From a bacterium (GTDB lineage Bacteria > Actinomycetota > Acidimicrobiia > Spongiisociales > JAENVV01), in the NCBI GenBank assembly GCA_024641305.1, contig JAHEDI010000034.1, positions 1,346 to 34,590 on the forward strand: a DNA stretch of 33,245 nucleotides, written 5' to 3'. Below the pieces are notes generated by a model. The model saw only the letters and a list, made by a program, of their open reading frames with translations. It did no database searches and was not told the origin of the DNA. Below are positions 18,755 to 27,400 of this stretch, piece by piece (position 1 is the first letter of the stretch; each line of letters begins with the position of its first letter). A program made the position numbers and the translations under genes.

Positions 18755-18908
18755 CTAGTATTTTTTTGACCACATTTTCTACCTCTGGTCGCTTTTTCCG
18801 AGCCGAAAGGCCTGCTGCGGTGAATACATCACCTGCTGATTTTTTTCAACAAGCGGTAAATCTATTTCCGGCTCGGCCTGTCACTATTCCGCCCCGTGAG
18901 GGCACATC
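18755..18908 (+). promoter_or_regulatory. Long AT-rich 5' region of the RNase E/G gene
   Basis: The 231-bp gap between tdk and rng holds no gene. After the tdk terminator it contains two long T tracts (18761-18767 and around 18840), and a long-range 7-bp pairing ccgagcc (18798-18804) with ggctcgg (18870-18876). Inside this is a hairpin ggtga/tcacc (18819-18823, 18829-18833) flanked by a direct repeat cctgctg (18811-18817, 18832-18838). A promoter must lie here, but I cannot place it with confidence: TTGACC at 18766 has no good -10 at the right distance. The region may be a structured leader. Confidence 0.4.
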
Positions 18909-18923
18909 AAGGAGACATGTCGT

Positions 18924-20504
18924 ATGGCGTTATTCCGCCGCAACCCAGCCCAGGTCGTTCGCAAAGGTGTCGGTGAGAAGGCCCTAGAAACCCAGTCCAC
19001 TCGCAAGGTTGGTCGGAGCAAGGTCACCGTCAAACGGGTTACCGAGGTCACCCCCGAGCCGCAGCCGGGCAAGCGAGGTCAGCAGACCAAGCAGAGATCA
19101 AAGCAGGGCGGGCGCTCCAAAGCGGGTGGCAATCGTTCCCCGCAAGGGAGCCGTTCCCAAAGTCGTACCAGGACCCCTCACCGGGTACGCGACGAAGAAA
19201 TAATCCTGCCTCCCGAAACGGCCCGCAAGCAGATGCTCGTTCGGGTTCTGCCCCATCAGACCCAGGTCGTGGTGCTCGAAGGCCCGGTCCTCGTCGAGCA
19301 CTACGTGGCCAGGGAGAGCACGCTGTCGCTCGCTCAGAATGTGTACTTGGCTGTGGCCAAGAACGTGCTTCCCGGGATGGAAGCGGCCTTCCTGGACTTC
19401 GGCGAAGAAAAGAACGGTGTTCTGTATTCCGGAGACGTGAAACCCGACGTTGCCAAGTACGGTCGAAATGCCCGCATCGAGCAAATGCTCAACCAGGGCG
19501 ACCGGGTACTGGTTCAGGTTGTCAAAGATGCCATGGGCCACAAAGGCGCCCGGCTAACAGGTCAAATTTCGCTGCCGGGACGTTATCTCGTCTTGCAGCC
19601 GGATTCCGATGCTCAGGGAATCAGCCGGCGACTCCCGGACGAGGAGCGGCGTCGACTTCGGGAGATCGTCAACGAACTCAAACCCGCCGGGTATGGCGTC
19701 ATCGTGCGGACCGCGGCCGCTTCGGCCACCCGTGAGGAGATCCGGACCGACATCGAGCGGTTGGTTGGCGTCTGGGAGAAAATCCAGTCCGAGGTCGATA
19801 ACGGCCCGGCGCCCCGGCTTATTTATCAGGAGCCTGAGTTGCTCATCCGGGTCATCCGAGAGCACTTCACCTCCGACTTCAAGCGCTTGCTCATTGATGA
19901 TCAGACGTCGATGGACCGGGTCACCGGGTACCTGGGCGAAATGGCACCCGAGCTCGTGAACAAGGTTCATTTCTACGAGGATGAGCTCCCGCTGTTCGAA
20001 AGGTTTCACGTTGAAGATCAACTCCGCAAGGCGCTCGACCGGCGGGTCTGGTTGAAGTCTGGCGGCCACCTGGTCGTCGATCGCACGGAGGCGCTCACCG
20101 TCATCGATGTGAACACCGGCAAGTTCGTCGGTAAGTCAAGCCTTGAAGAGACGGTGCTCCAGAACAACCTCGAAGCGGCTGAGGAGATTTGTCGCCAGCT
20201 GCGACTGCGCGATATTGGCGGGATCATCGTCATCGACTTCATCGATATGGAGTCGGAAAAGAATCAGCGCATGCTCATCCGAAAGCTGAAAGAGGAACTT
20301 GCCAAAGACAAAACTCGCACCCAGGTGTTCGATGTCTCCAATCTCGGGCTCGTCGAAATGACCAGGAAGAATGTTGCGCAGGGCCTCTTAGAGAACTTTT
20401 CCGAGCCCTGCCCGCATTGTGATGGCCGGGGCGTCCTGCTTCAGGAAGAGGCTGCGACACTCGGAATTCCCTATGAGGATCGGGCGCTTTCGGACGCCGA
20501 ATGA
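18924..20504 (+). CDS. rng: Ribonuclease E/G family endoribonuclease
   Basis: Endonuclease for mRNA turnover and rRNA/tRNA processing. ATG 18924 has aaggag at 18909-18914. Of 526 residues, the first 100 or so are a basic, low-complexity extension rich in Lys, Arg, Gln and Ser. The S1 domain follows (about 105-215), then the RNase H-like and DNase I-like parts with metal-binding Asp395 (VIDVNTG) and Asp438 (IDFIDM), and the zinc-link motif CPHC at 496-499. It lacks the long C-terminal scaffold of E. coli RNase E and ends shortly after the zinc link, hence the rng symbol; rne would be a fair alternative. rng-rplU-rpmA-obgE is a common actinobacterial order. Confidence 0.93.
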   Translation: MALFRRNPAQVVRKGVGEKALETQSTRKVGRSKVTVKRVTEVTPEPQPGKRGQQTKQRSKQGGRSKAGGNRSPQGSRSQSRTRTPHRVRDEEIILPPETARKQMLVRVLPHQTQVVVLEGPVLVEHYVARESTLSLAQNVYLAVAKNVLPGMEAAFLDFGEEKNGVLYSGDVKPDVAKYGRNARIEQMLNQGDRVLVQVVKDAMGHKGARLTGQISLPGRYLVLQPDSDAQGISRRLPDEERRRLREIVNELKPAGYGVIVRTAAASATREEIRTDIERLVGVWEKIQSEVDNGPAPRLIYQEPELLIRVIREHFTSDFKRLLIDDQTSMDRVTGYLGEMAPELVNKVHFYEDELPLFERFHVEDQLRKALDRRVWLKSGGHLVVDRTEALTVIDVNTGKFVGKSSLEETVLQNNLEAAEEICRQLRLRDIGGIIVIDFIDMESEKNQRMLIRKLKEELAKDKTRTQVFDVSNLGLVEMTRKNVAQGLLENFSEPCPHCDGRGVLLQEEAATLGIPYEDRALSDAE

Positions 20505-20512
20505 TTCTCAGG

Positions 20513-20540
20513 TTGGCAAATCGTTTCAGACGATTAGAGT
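20513..20540 (+). promoter_or_regulatory. Putative promoter of rplU-rpmA
   Basis: TTGGCA (20513-20518), a 16-bp spacer and TAGAGT (20535-20540). It has the same -35 hexamer and spacer as the putative gap promoter. A small 5-bp hairpin (tcgct/agcga) lies in the short leader that follows. Confidence 0.45.
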
Positions 20541-20594
20541 TACGAGTCGCTGCCTTGCGTAGCGATCTCCTAAGTTTGTAAGAAGGAACCAGTC

Positions 20595-20933
20595 ATGTAC
20601 GCAATCATCCACACAGGTGGGAAGCAAGCCAAAGTGAGTGAGGGCGACGTCCTCGATATCGAACGCTTGAAAAACGCCGGTGAAGAGGTCGTGTTCACCC
20701 CCCTCTTGGTTGTGGATGGAAACGGCTCGACGATCACCGATAAGTCAGTCCTGGCTGCGGCCACGGTCACTGCCAGGGTCCTTGGCGAAGAAAAAGGGCC
20801 CAAGTTGGACATGTTCAAATATAAGAACAAGACGGGTTACCGTCGTCGCATGGGCCACCGTCAGACCTATACGAGGGTCGAAGTTCTGAGCATCGCCGTA
20901 GATGCGCCAGCGGCCGCTTCCGAGGAGGAGTAA
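20595..20933 (+). CDS. rplU: 50S ribosomal protein L21
   Basis: Component of the large ribosomal subunit. The 112 residues begin MYAIIHTGGKQAKVSEGD, the family hallmark, and contain the basic YKNKTGYRRRMGHRQTYT segment that contacts 23S rRNA. The acidic C-terminal tail (AAASEEE) is an extension. agaagga at 20581-20587 serves as ribosome binding site. rpmA starts 3 bp after the stop. Confidence 0.97.
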   Translation: MYAIIHTGGKQAKVSEGDVLDIERLKNAGEEVVFTPLLVVDGNGSTITDKSVLAAATVTARVLGEEKGPKLDMFKYKNKTGYRRRMGHRQTYTRVEVLSIAVDAPAAASEEE

Positions 20934-20936
20934 AGA

Positions 20937-21188
20937 ATGTCAAAAACCAAAGCTGGAGGCTCGACCAAGAACGGTCGCGACTCCAAAGCCAAGCGTCTCG
21001 GCCCCAAGGTCTTCGACGGTCAAACCGTGACCGCCGGTGCCATCCTCGTTCGTCAACGAGGCACACGTATCCATCCCGGTAACAATGTCGGCAAGGGCAG
21101 CGATGACACCCTCTTCGCCATGGCTCCCGGACATGTCAAGTATGGAGAACGTAACGGTCGACGTCTGGTAAACGTTCTCGCTGACTGA
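20937..21188 (+). CDS. rpmA: 50S ribosomal protein L27
   Basis: Large-subunit protein whose N-terminal arm reaches the peptidyl transferase centre. The 83 residues show [30 protein letters not shown] and [16 protein letters not shown]. There is no Firmicutes-type cleavable extension before the arm. It follows rplU by 3 bp and precedes obgE by 8 bp. Confidence 0.98.
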   Translation: MSKTKAGGSTKNGRDSKAKRLGPKVFDGQTVTAGAILVRQRGTRIHPGNNVGKGSDDTLFAMAPGHVKYGERNGRRLVNVLAD

Positions 21189-21196
21189 GGGTCGAC

Positions 21197-22468
21197 GTGT
21201 TCGTCGATCGTGTTAACGTCAACCTCCGTGCCGGTAACGGCGGCGCGGGGGTTGTCTCGTTTTTGAGGCAAAAGGGCCGCCCCAAAGGGAAGCCAACCGG
21301 CGGCGCAGGGGGGCCCGGGGGCGACGTGCTGATTGTTGCCGACGAAAATGAGGCCTCGCTCCTCGCATATCGCCACAATCCGCATCGAAGTGCCGAAAGC
21401 GGTACCCATGGTCAGGGTGACGTCAAGCACGGTCGGGCCGGGGAAAACCTTTACCTCGTGGTCCCGCCAGGCACGATGATCTATGACGCCGATGGTGAGT
21501 TGCTCGCCGACCTGGTGAAACACGGGCAAGAGGTCACGGTTTTGCAGGGTGGCCGGGGAGGGTTGGGCAATACGGCCCTTGCGTCAAAGGCCAACCGGTC
21601 TCCCGGTTTCGCTGAACAGGGAGAGTATGGCGAGGAAGCCTGGATCACGCTTGAGCTCAAACTGGTCGCTGATGCCGCCCTGATCGGGTTTCCGAATGTC
21701 GGAAAGTCCACGCTCATCGCACATGTCTCGGCGGCCCGCCCGAAGATCGCCGACTACCCATTTACGACGTTGCAGCCGAATCTGGGCGTTGTCTCGGTCG
21801 GAGGCAACGAGTTCGTTCTCGCTGATGTACCGGGTTTGATCGAAGGTGCCGCCGAGGGCAAGGGCCTTGGTCACGAGTTTCTTCGTCATACGGAACGGGC
21901 ACGCGTGCTGGTCGTGATGCTCGATCCCTCCACACTTCAAACGGAGACCTTGCAAGATCAGTACCGCATCTTGCTCGACGAGCTTGGCCAGCACCGACCG
22001 GACCTTGTCACGCGGCCGCGCGTCGTGGCCGTCAACAAGGCCGACCTTGACGAGGTCGACACGGTGGCATTGGCCGCCCAGCTTGGAGAACCGGTCGTGT
22101 TCGCGATTTCTGCGGTGACAGGTGAAGGTCTGGATGAGCTCATGCTGGCTGTGGCCGCTCAGGTCGGTCAGGTCATACGAGAAGCCCCCGAACGCGAAGG
22201 TTACGTCCTTCATCGGCCCATCGGACAGCAGGTCAAGGTACGGCGCGACGACGAAGGGGTCTGGATCGTCGAGGGTCGGGCCGCCACCAGGGCGGTGGCC
22301 CTCGATGACCTTACGAGGCCGGCCGCCGCCGATTTTGCCGCTAAACGGCTGCATCGAGTCGGGGTAGATGACGCGCTACTGGCAGCTGGTGCCCGTACGG
22401 GTGACGACGTACGGATCGGCGACATCACGTTCTCTTTCATTGAGGACGACGGAGAAGAGGAAGAGTGA
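21197..22468 (+). CDS. obgE: Obg family GTPase (ribosome assembly)
   Basis: Essential GTPase that binds the 50S subunit and links its assembly to growth control. The 423 residues contain the glycine-rich Obg fold (about 1-158), then the G domain with G1 GFPNVGKS (164-171), the switch Thr190-Thr191, G3 DVPG (210-213), G4 NKAD (280-283) and G5 SAVTGEG from 305. A C-terminal OCT domain spans about 345-423. The last two domains confirm the actinobacterial-type three-domain Obg. The GTG start has gaggg at 21187-21191. It overlaps proB by 4 nt. Confidence 0.97.
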   Translation: MFVDRVNVNLRAGNGGAGVVSFLRQKGRPKGKPTGGAGGPGGDVLIVADENEASLLAYRHNPHRSAESGTHGQGDVKHGRAGENLYLVVPPGTMIYDADGELLADLVKHGQEVTVLQGGRGGLGNTALASKANRSPGFAEQGEYGEEAWITLELKLVADAALIGFPNVGKSTLIAHVSAARPKIADYPFTTLQPNLGVVSVGGNEFVLADVPGLIEGAAEGKGLGHEFLRHTERARVLVVMLDPSTLQTETLQDQYRILLDELGQHRPDLVTRPRVVAVNKADLDEVDTVALAAQLGEPVVFAISAVTGEGLDELMLAVAAQVGQVIREAPEREGYVLHRPIGQQVKVRRDDEGVWIVEGRAATRAVALDDLTRPAAADFAAKRLHRVGVDDALLAAGARTGDDVRIGDITFSFIEDDGEEEE

Positions 22469-23538
22469 GAACTGCCCCGACCCCGGGGGATCCGGTCGTT
22501 CTGAAGGTTGGATCCTCGAGTCTCACCTTTCCGGGTGGGGGCGTCGATCCGGCGGCCATTGAACGGGTGGCGGGGATGGTTGCCCGGTGCTGGACCGCCG
22601 GCTTTCCGACGGTCCTCGTCACGTCAGGAGCCGTCGCAACCGGGCTGCCCATTCTCGGGTTTGAGCAACGCCCCAAAGGTCTGGCTGATTATCAGGTGGC
22701 GGCCGCCGTGGGCCAGTCGCGCCTCATGGGCCACTATGCCGACGCCCTAGCCGTTCATGGACTGATAGGAGGTCAGGTGCTGTTGACCAAGGACGTCTTG
22801 GCCAACCGTCAGCAATACCTGCACTCTCGTCAAGCTTTACTGAAGATGCTGGAACTCGGCATCGTGCCGGTGATCAATGAAAATGACATCATCGTTGTCG
22901 ATGAGCTCAAGTATGGCGACAACGACCGACTCGCCGCGATTGTTTCCCATTTGGTGTCCGCCCAACTTATGGTTTTGCTCACAGACACCGCTGGGATTTA
23001 CACCGACGATCCTCGTCGGGTCGAGGACGCCGAACTGCTCAGTGCCGTTCGTCATACCGATCAAATCCTCGACGCCGTGTCGGCTGGAGCATCCGGTCCA
23101 CTCGGATCGGGAGGCATCGCCACCAAGGTCGCTGCCGCTCGGATGGCGGCCTGGTCAGGGATCCCGACGGTCATCGGGCCGGCGGCTCGGACCGACGTCA
23201 TGGAAGAGATTCTGGCGGGCAATGACATTGGTACCTGGGTGGCGCCGCATCCTTCTGGCCTTTCTGCCCGGAAACTGTGGATCGCGTTTGGGCTTCCTTC
23301 CGAAGGAAGCGTGACGGTCGATCGTGGAGCCGAAGAGGCCATTCGTCGGGCAGGCCGGTCGTTGCTTGGCGTAGGTGTGACGGCCACTCACGGAGCGTTC
23401 GAGGCGGGTAGGGCGGTTGAGGTACTCAACGTCGACGGCGACCTTATCGCCAAAGGTATCGTCCGGTATGGAGCCGACACCTTGGCGACCGCCAGTGGCG
23501 AACTCATCCACCGCGACGACCTGGTTTTGTTGGTTTAG
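22465..23538 (+). CDS. proB: Glutamate 5-kinase
   Basis: First enzyme of proline synthesis, phosphorylating glutamate with ATP. The 357 residues contain the amino-acid kinase domain (VLKVGSSSL near the start, EKNDII-like NENDIIVVDEL, and DNDRLAA with TDTAGIYTDDPR) and a C-terminal PUA domain from about 275 (GSVTVDRGAEEAI to GEL). It starts with GTG inside the obgE stop. The usual partner proA is not in the window: the next gene is trkH, convergent, with only 12 bp between the two stop codons. Confidence 0.95.
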   Translation: MRTAPTPGDPVVLKVGSSSLTFPGGGVDPAAIERVAGMVARCWTAGFPTVLVTSGAVATGLPILGFEQRPKGLADYQVAAAVGQSRLMGHYADALAVHGLIGGQVLLTKDVLANRQQYLHSRQALLKMLELGIVPVINENDIIVVDELKYGDNDRLAAIVSHLVSAQLMVLLTDTAGIYTDDPRRVEDAELLSAVRHTDQILDAVSAGASGPLGSGGIATKVAAARMAAWSGIPTVIGPAARTDVMEEILAGNDIGTWVAPHPSGLSARKLWIAFGLPSEGSVTVDRGAEEAIRRAGRSLLGVGVTATHGAFEAGRAVEVLNVDGDLIAKGIVRYGADTLATASGELIHRDDLVLLV

Positions 23539-23550
23539 GACTGCGCCTGG

Positions 23551-25053
23551 CTACTTACGCCAGAGGTCCGGGGTAAACAGGAGCAGCACCGGGAAGACTT
23601 CCAGTCGGCCGGTGATCATAAGGAACGAAAGCAACCACTTGCCGACCCCCGGGATACCGGCGAAGTTCGAGGTCGGTCCGACGTCGGCCAGACCTGGCCC
23701 GATATTCCCCAAAGCTGAAGCAACGGCGGTTGCGGTCGTGACCAGATCCAGCTCGGTGCCCGAATTGGAGTCGATGAACGCCAGGAGAAACGTGCCGGTC
23801 ATGAAAAGGAACATGTAGAACAGGAAGAACGACTGGATCGATTCGACGATGTCCTCGGGAACGGCCTTTTTACCGAACCGGGTAACAAAGACCCCGCGAG
23901 GATGGATGAGGCGACGCAGATCGGCATGGGCTGCGTTCGCCAACGTGCCGATACGGAACGTTTTTACCCCGCCGGCGGTAGATCCGGCCATGCCTCCCAG
24001 GAACATGAGGCCCACGATGAATACCTGGAGGCCTGACACCCACAAGGCGAAATCGGCAGTGCCGAATCCGGTAGTCGTGATGATGGAGACCGACGTGAAG
24101 GCGCCATCACGGATGGTCGACTCGGACCATCCGTTGCCTGTCGCAATGAGACCGCCGACGACGATGATTATCGCGGCGATGGCGATGACCGCGTACAGTC
24201 GGAACTCGGCAGATTCGATAAATGCTTTTGGCCGCCGGAGGCCCCGATACAAAAGTGCAAACGACGAGCCGGCGATGAGCATGAAAACGATGACGACCCA
24301 CTGACTGTATGGCGTGAAGTTGTTCATGGACGAGGCTTCGGTGCCGAATCCACCCGTCGACATGGTCGTGAAAGAGTGGGCAATCGCCTGGAACAGGTTC
24401 ATGTCGCCGAACGTCAACAAGAGGATCTGGGTCACGGTGATCGCCGCGTATAGGAGCCAGAGTCTCTTGGCTGTTTGGCTGAATCGTGGGGTGAGCCGAT
24501 CGGGTGTCGGGCCTGGAGACTCGGCTCTGGCCAGCTGAACGCCGCCCACTCCCAGTAGGGGCAGGATGGCGATCGACAGGACGATAATGCCCATTCCACC
24601 GACCCACTGGGTGAGTGATCTCCACATGAGAAGGCCGTGTCCGAGGGCGCCCGGATCGGCGAGGATCGAAGAACCGGTGGTCGTAAAACCGGAAGCCGTC
24701 TCGAAAAAGGCATCCGTGTATGAGGGGATTGCCCCCGAAATAATGTAGGGGAGGGCGCCGAATGCGCTGATCACGAACCAGGAAACGCCGACGATGGCGA
24801 ACCCTTCCCGGCTCGTGAGTTCGCTGCCGCGTCGTCCGACGTATCGCCAGAAGATTCCGCCGGCCGCCATGGTTATGACGCTGGCCAGGACCAATGCTCG
24901 AAAGTCGGCCCATTCCTGGTAGATGGCCGAAGTCAGGGCGGCCGGCATGACCGCTAGCCCAGACGCGGCGACCACTGCACCGATGACGTACGAGAGCTGA
25001 CGGAACATTGAGCGACGGCCGGTCGGACGGTTGGTCCCGGTTTGACCCGTCAT
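23551..25053 (-). CDS. trkH: TrkH potassium uptake channel subunit
   Basis: Membrane subunit of the Trk system, which imports K+ under control of the TrkA ring. The 500 residues form about ten membrane helices arranged as four M1-P-M2 repeats. The four selectivity-filter segments can be seen: TTTGSS (124-129), STGGFGT (232-238), TTTGFGT (326-332) and GNIGPG (449-454). The start overlaps the trkA stop (ATGA), so the channel and its regulator are probably made together. It is convergent with proB. Confidence 0.95.
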   Translation of the reverse strand: MTGQTGTNRPTGRRSMFRQLSYVIGAVVAASGLAVMPAALTSAIYQEWADFRALVLASVITMAAGGIFWRYVGRRGSELTSREGFAIVGVSWFVISAFGALPYIISGAIPSYTDAFFETASGFTTTGSSILADPGALGHGLLMWRSLTQWVGGMGIIVLSIAILPLLGVGGVQLARAESPGPTPDRLTPRFSQTAKRLWLLYAAITVTQILLLTFGDMNLFQAIAHSFTTMSTGGFGTEASSMNNFTPYSQWVVIVFMLIAGSSFALLYRGLRRPKAFIESAEFRLYAVIAIAAIIIVVGGLIATGNGWSESTIRDGAFTSVSIITTTGFGTADFALWVSGLQVFIVGLMFLGGMAGSTAGGVKTFRIGTLANAAHADLRRLIHPRGVFVTRFGKKAVPEDIVESIQSFFLFYMFLFMTGTFLLAFIDSNSGTELDLVTTATAVASALGNIGPGLADVGPTSNFAGIPGVGKWLLSFLMITGRLEVFPVLLLFTPDLWRK

Positions 25054-26381
25054 CCGGAGAACAGCGTTTCGATCGCCGCAATGGCCGAGGGGAGTGAGAA
25101 GAGAATGACCCGGTCGTTCGGTTCGATGAACGTGTCCCCGCGCGGCACGATGGCCAAGCCGTCTCGCAGGACACCCCCGATAACCACCCCTGGTGGGAGC
25201 CGCAGCTGCGATACCTGTTGTCCGGAAGCCGGGGCGGTGGCCGTCACTTCAAGTTCGATGGCTTCGGCATCTGTGTCGCTGAACGTGGCGACCGAATGGA
25301 TCAAGCCTCGTCGGACGAACTGAAGGATGGCGTTGGCGGCCGCCAGCCGCGACGAGATGACTGCGTCGATGTCGACGTCCCCGAGAAGTCCGGTCAGGGC
25401 CTGATTGTTCACCCGGGTTACGGTGGTCCCCGCCCCGAGGGCTCTGGCAAGGAGGCAGGAGAGAATGTTGGTCTCGTCCCATCCGGACAGCGCCAGCACG
25501 GCGTCAGAGCGGGTCAAGCCGAGCGAACTGAGCACCGCAGGGTCGGTGAGTTCACCACAGGTAATCATTGCCCGATCGAGATGAGACGCCAATACCCGGC
25601 ACCGGGCGCGGTCCGGATCGACGACGGCCACGTTCATACCTTCGCTGAGGAGACGAACTGCAGTGACTTCGGCGAGATGGGTGGACCCAAGGATGACGGT
25701 CCGGGCGACATGGCGGGTGCTGAGGCCCCACAGGTCGGTGGCCTTGTCGACGTTACCGCTCGTGACCATCATGAGCATGTGGTCTCCGGCCAGAACGACC
25801 GTGTCGCCATGGGCGATGATGGTTTTCTGGTGCCGAACAAGAATGGCTCCCACCCAGTCGAAGTCGGTGACTTCGGCCCGGACTTCGGCGAGGGTACTCC
25901 CCGCCAGAGGACTGCCGGTCCGTACGGTGCCGCCCACCAGGATGAGCTTCCCCTCGCCGAATTCGATGAGTTCCGAAACACCACCCTGTCGCACGAGGTG
26001 AAGAAGTTCTTCGGCAGCTGATTCGGCAGGGTCGATAACCACATCGACGTTGAGCCCGGTCAGGCCTTCTCGTAGGCCGGGATCCTCAACTCTGGCCACC
26101 GTGCGACCCGCTCCCAATCCGTGTGCGGTGTGACAGGCCAGGAGGTTGACGCCATCATTATTCGAAACTGCAATGAGTAGGTCAGCCGCACCGGCTCCGG
26201 CTTCTTCAAGGATGGCCGGGCTCGCCCCGTTTCCTTCGATGACCAGAACGTCGAGTGTGGCCTGGCTTTGCTGGGCCCGCGCCTCCTCGCTTTCGATCAC
26301 GACGACGTCCTGACCCTCGGCGGAGAGTCGCTGGGCGAGGTAGGAACCAACGGCGCCGGCCCCGACGATGACGATTTTCAT
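25050..26381 (-). CDS. trkA: TrkA potassium uptake regulatory protein
   Basis: Cytosolic nucleotide-binding ring that gates TrkH. The 443 residues are a full-length tandem arrangement of two RCK_N/RCK_C pairs. The first Rossmann motif GAGAVG is at 7-12, with an acidic residue (Glu30) at the end of the second strand, which favours NAD(H) over NADP(H). The second begins near residue 230 with TVILGSTHLAE. The start is ATG, with ggaagcggg as a ribosome binding site. It is divergent from the moxR gene across 131 bp. Confidence 0.95.
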   Translation of the reverse strand: MKIVIVGAGAVGSYLAQRLSAEGQDVVVIESEEARAQQSQATLDVLVIEGNGASPAILEEAGAGAADLLIAVSNNDGVNLLACHTAHGLGAGRTVARVEDPGLREGLTGLNVDVVIDPAESAAEELLHLVRQGGVSELIEFGEGKLILVGGTVRTGSPLAGSTLAEVRAEVTDFDWVGAILVRHQKTIIAHGDTVVLAGDHMLMMVTSGNVDKATDLWGLSTRHVARTVILGSTHLAEVTAVRLLSEGMNVAVVDPDRARCRVLASHLDRAMITCGELTDPAVLSSLGLTRSDAVLALSGWDETNILSCLLARALGAGTTVTRVNNQALTGLLGDVDIDAVISSRLAAANAILQFVRRGLIHSVATFSDTDAEAIELEVTATAPASGQQVSQLRLPPGVVIGGVLRDGLAIVPRGDTFIEPNDRVILFSLPSAIAAIETLFSG

Positions 26382-26410
26382 GATCCCGCTTCCGTTTGTG
26401 CGGGCGCCAG

Positions 26411-26416
26411 ATTAGA
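26411..26416 (-). promoter_or_regulatory. Possible trkA -10 box
   Basis: On the minus strand TCTAAT lies about 30 nt before the trkA start. This would leave a short leader with the ribosome binding site. I see no good -35 at the expected distance. Confidence 0.3.
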
Positions 26417-26499
26417 CGGATGACCGTGCCGGTGGCCTCGCCCGTCCAATCATGGATCCGGCGCGCCTGGCCGCTGACGCGGCATCTGAGGTCCCGTTG

Positions 26500-26505
26500 T
26501 AGAAT
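26500..26505 (+). promoter_or_regulatory. -10 box for a leaderless moxR transcript
   Basis: TAGAAT is followed by exactly 7 nt and then the ATG at 26513. This is the geometry of actinobacterial leaderless promoters, where the A of AUG is +1. No ribosome binding site precedes the ATG, which agrees with this. A -35 is not evident (ctgacg at 26474 is 20 bp away). Confidence 0.6.
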
Positions 26506-26512
26506 CTTTGGC

Positions 26513-27400
26513 ATGCATCAGGTCCCCTTTTCGACGCCGGGCGAGGTTTCTGACGCGCTCGAGGCGGTTGATTACCTTTCGGACCCGACTATTTCACAGA
26601 CTGTCTTTCTTGCGGAACGTCTGGCCAAGCCGGTCCTGGTTGAGGGACCCGCCGGGGTTGGGAAGACGGAACTGGCCAAGGCCCTTGCCAAAATTCATGA
26701 TCGCCGGCTCATTCGTCTGCAGTGTTACGAGGGTCTGGATGAAGCCAAGGCCTTGTATGAGTGGAACTACAAGAAGCAACTGCTTCGGATCCAGGCTGAG
26801 AAGGGCGCCGAATGGCGTGCCATCGAAGATGACATCTTCGCTGAAGAATTCCTGTTGACCCGGCCGTTGCTCGAAGCAATCACCTCCACCGAACCGGTGG
26901 TGCTCCTGATCGACGAAGTGGATCGCGTTGAGGTGGAAACCGAAGCGTTGTTGCTGGAAGTCCTCTCGGACTTTCAGGTCTCGATTCCTGAACTCGGGAC
27001 GATTCGGGCTGCCTCGGCCCCGCTGGTCATCCTGACATCGAACAACACGCGCGAGTTGTCAGAAGCCCTCAAGCGCCGCTGCCTGTTTCTCCACATTGGC
27101 TATCCGTCCGTCGGTCGCGAGAAACAGATCATCCTGGCGAGGGTTGAGGGGATCACCGACCATCTCGCCGATCAGGTGGCCAGGGTGGTTCGATCGATTC
27201 GCAGTCATCAGCTTCGCAAGCCGCCATCGGTCTCCGAGACCCTTGACTGGGCTCGCACGCTCATCGAACTGGGCGTTACCGAAGTTGATGTCGCCGCAGT
27301 CAAAGACACGCTCAACGTGCTGTTGAAATATCAGACAGATATCGAGAAAGTGGGCGATGCTTATACCGGTCCGGAACCGATTGAACTGCCGGTTGCTTAG
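26513..27400 (+). CDS. MoxR-family AAA+ ATPase
   Basis: Chaperone-like ATPase that usually acts with a von Willebrand factor A partner to assemble or activate protein complexes or insert metals. I start it at ATG 26513 (295 residues), where a leaderless -10 fits; the open frame continues upstream to 26396, but that part is Arg/Trp-rich and unlike MoxR. Walker A GPAGVGKT is at 45-52, Walker B LLIDEVD at 131-137, sensor 1 TSNNTRE near 176-181, and arginine-finger candidates at 188-189 (KRRC). The VWA gene begins immediately after its stop, so the two form an operon. The target is unknown; no CO dehydrogenase or methanol dehydrogenase genes are nearby. Confidence 0.92.
   Translation: MHQVPFSTPGEVSDALEAVDYLSDPTISQTVFLAERLAKPVLVEGPAGVGKTELAKALAKIHDRRLIRLQCYEGLDEAKALYEWNYKKQLLRIQAEKGAEWRAIEDDIFAEEFLLTRPLLEAITSTEPVVLLIDEVDRVEVETEALLLEVLSDFQVSIPELGTIRAASAPLVILTSNNTRELSEALKRRCLFLHIGYPSVGREKQIILARVEGITDHLADQVARVVRSIRSHQLRKPPSVSETLDWARTLIELGVTEVDVAAVKDTLNVLLKYQTDIEKVGDAYTGPEPIELPVA

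Noticed and set aside
24107-25174. 355-codon second minus-strand frame over trkH
   Set aside because: It is a frame-shifted shadow of trkH; the trkH frame has all four potassium filter motifs.
26396-26512. 39-codon upstream extension of the MoxR frame
   Set aside because: It is Arg/Trp-rich, unlike MoxR N-termini, and lies in the divergent control region; the leaderless box fits ATG 26513.
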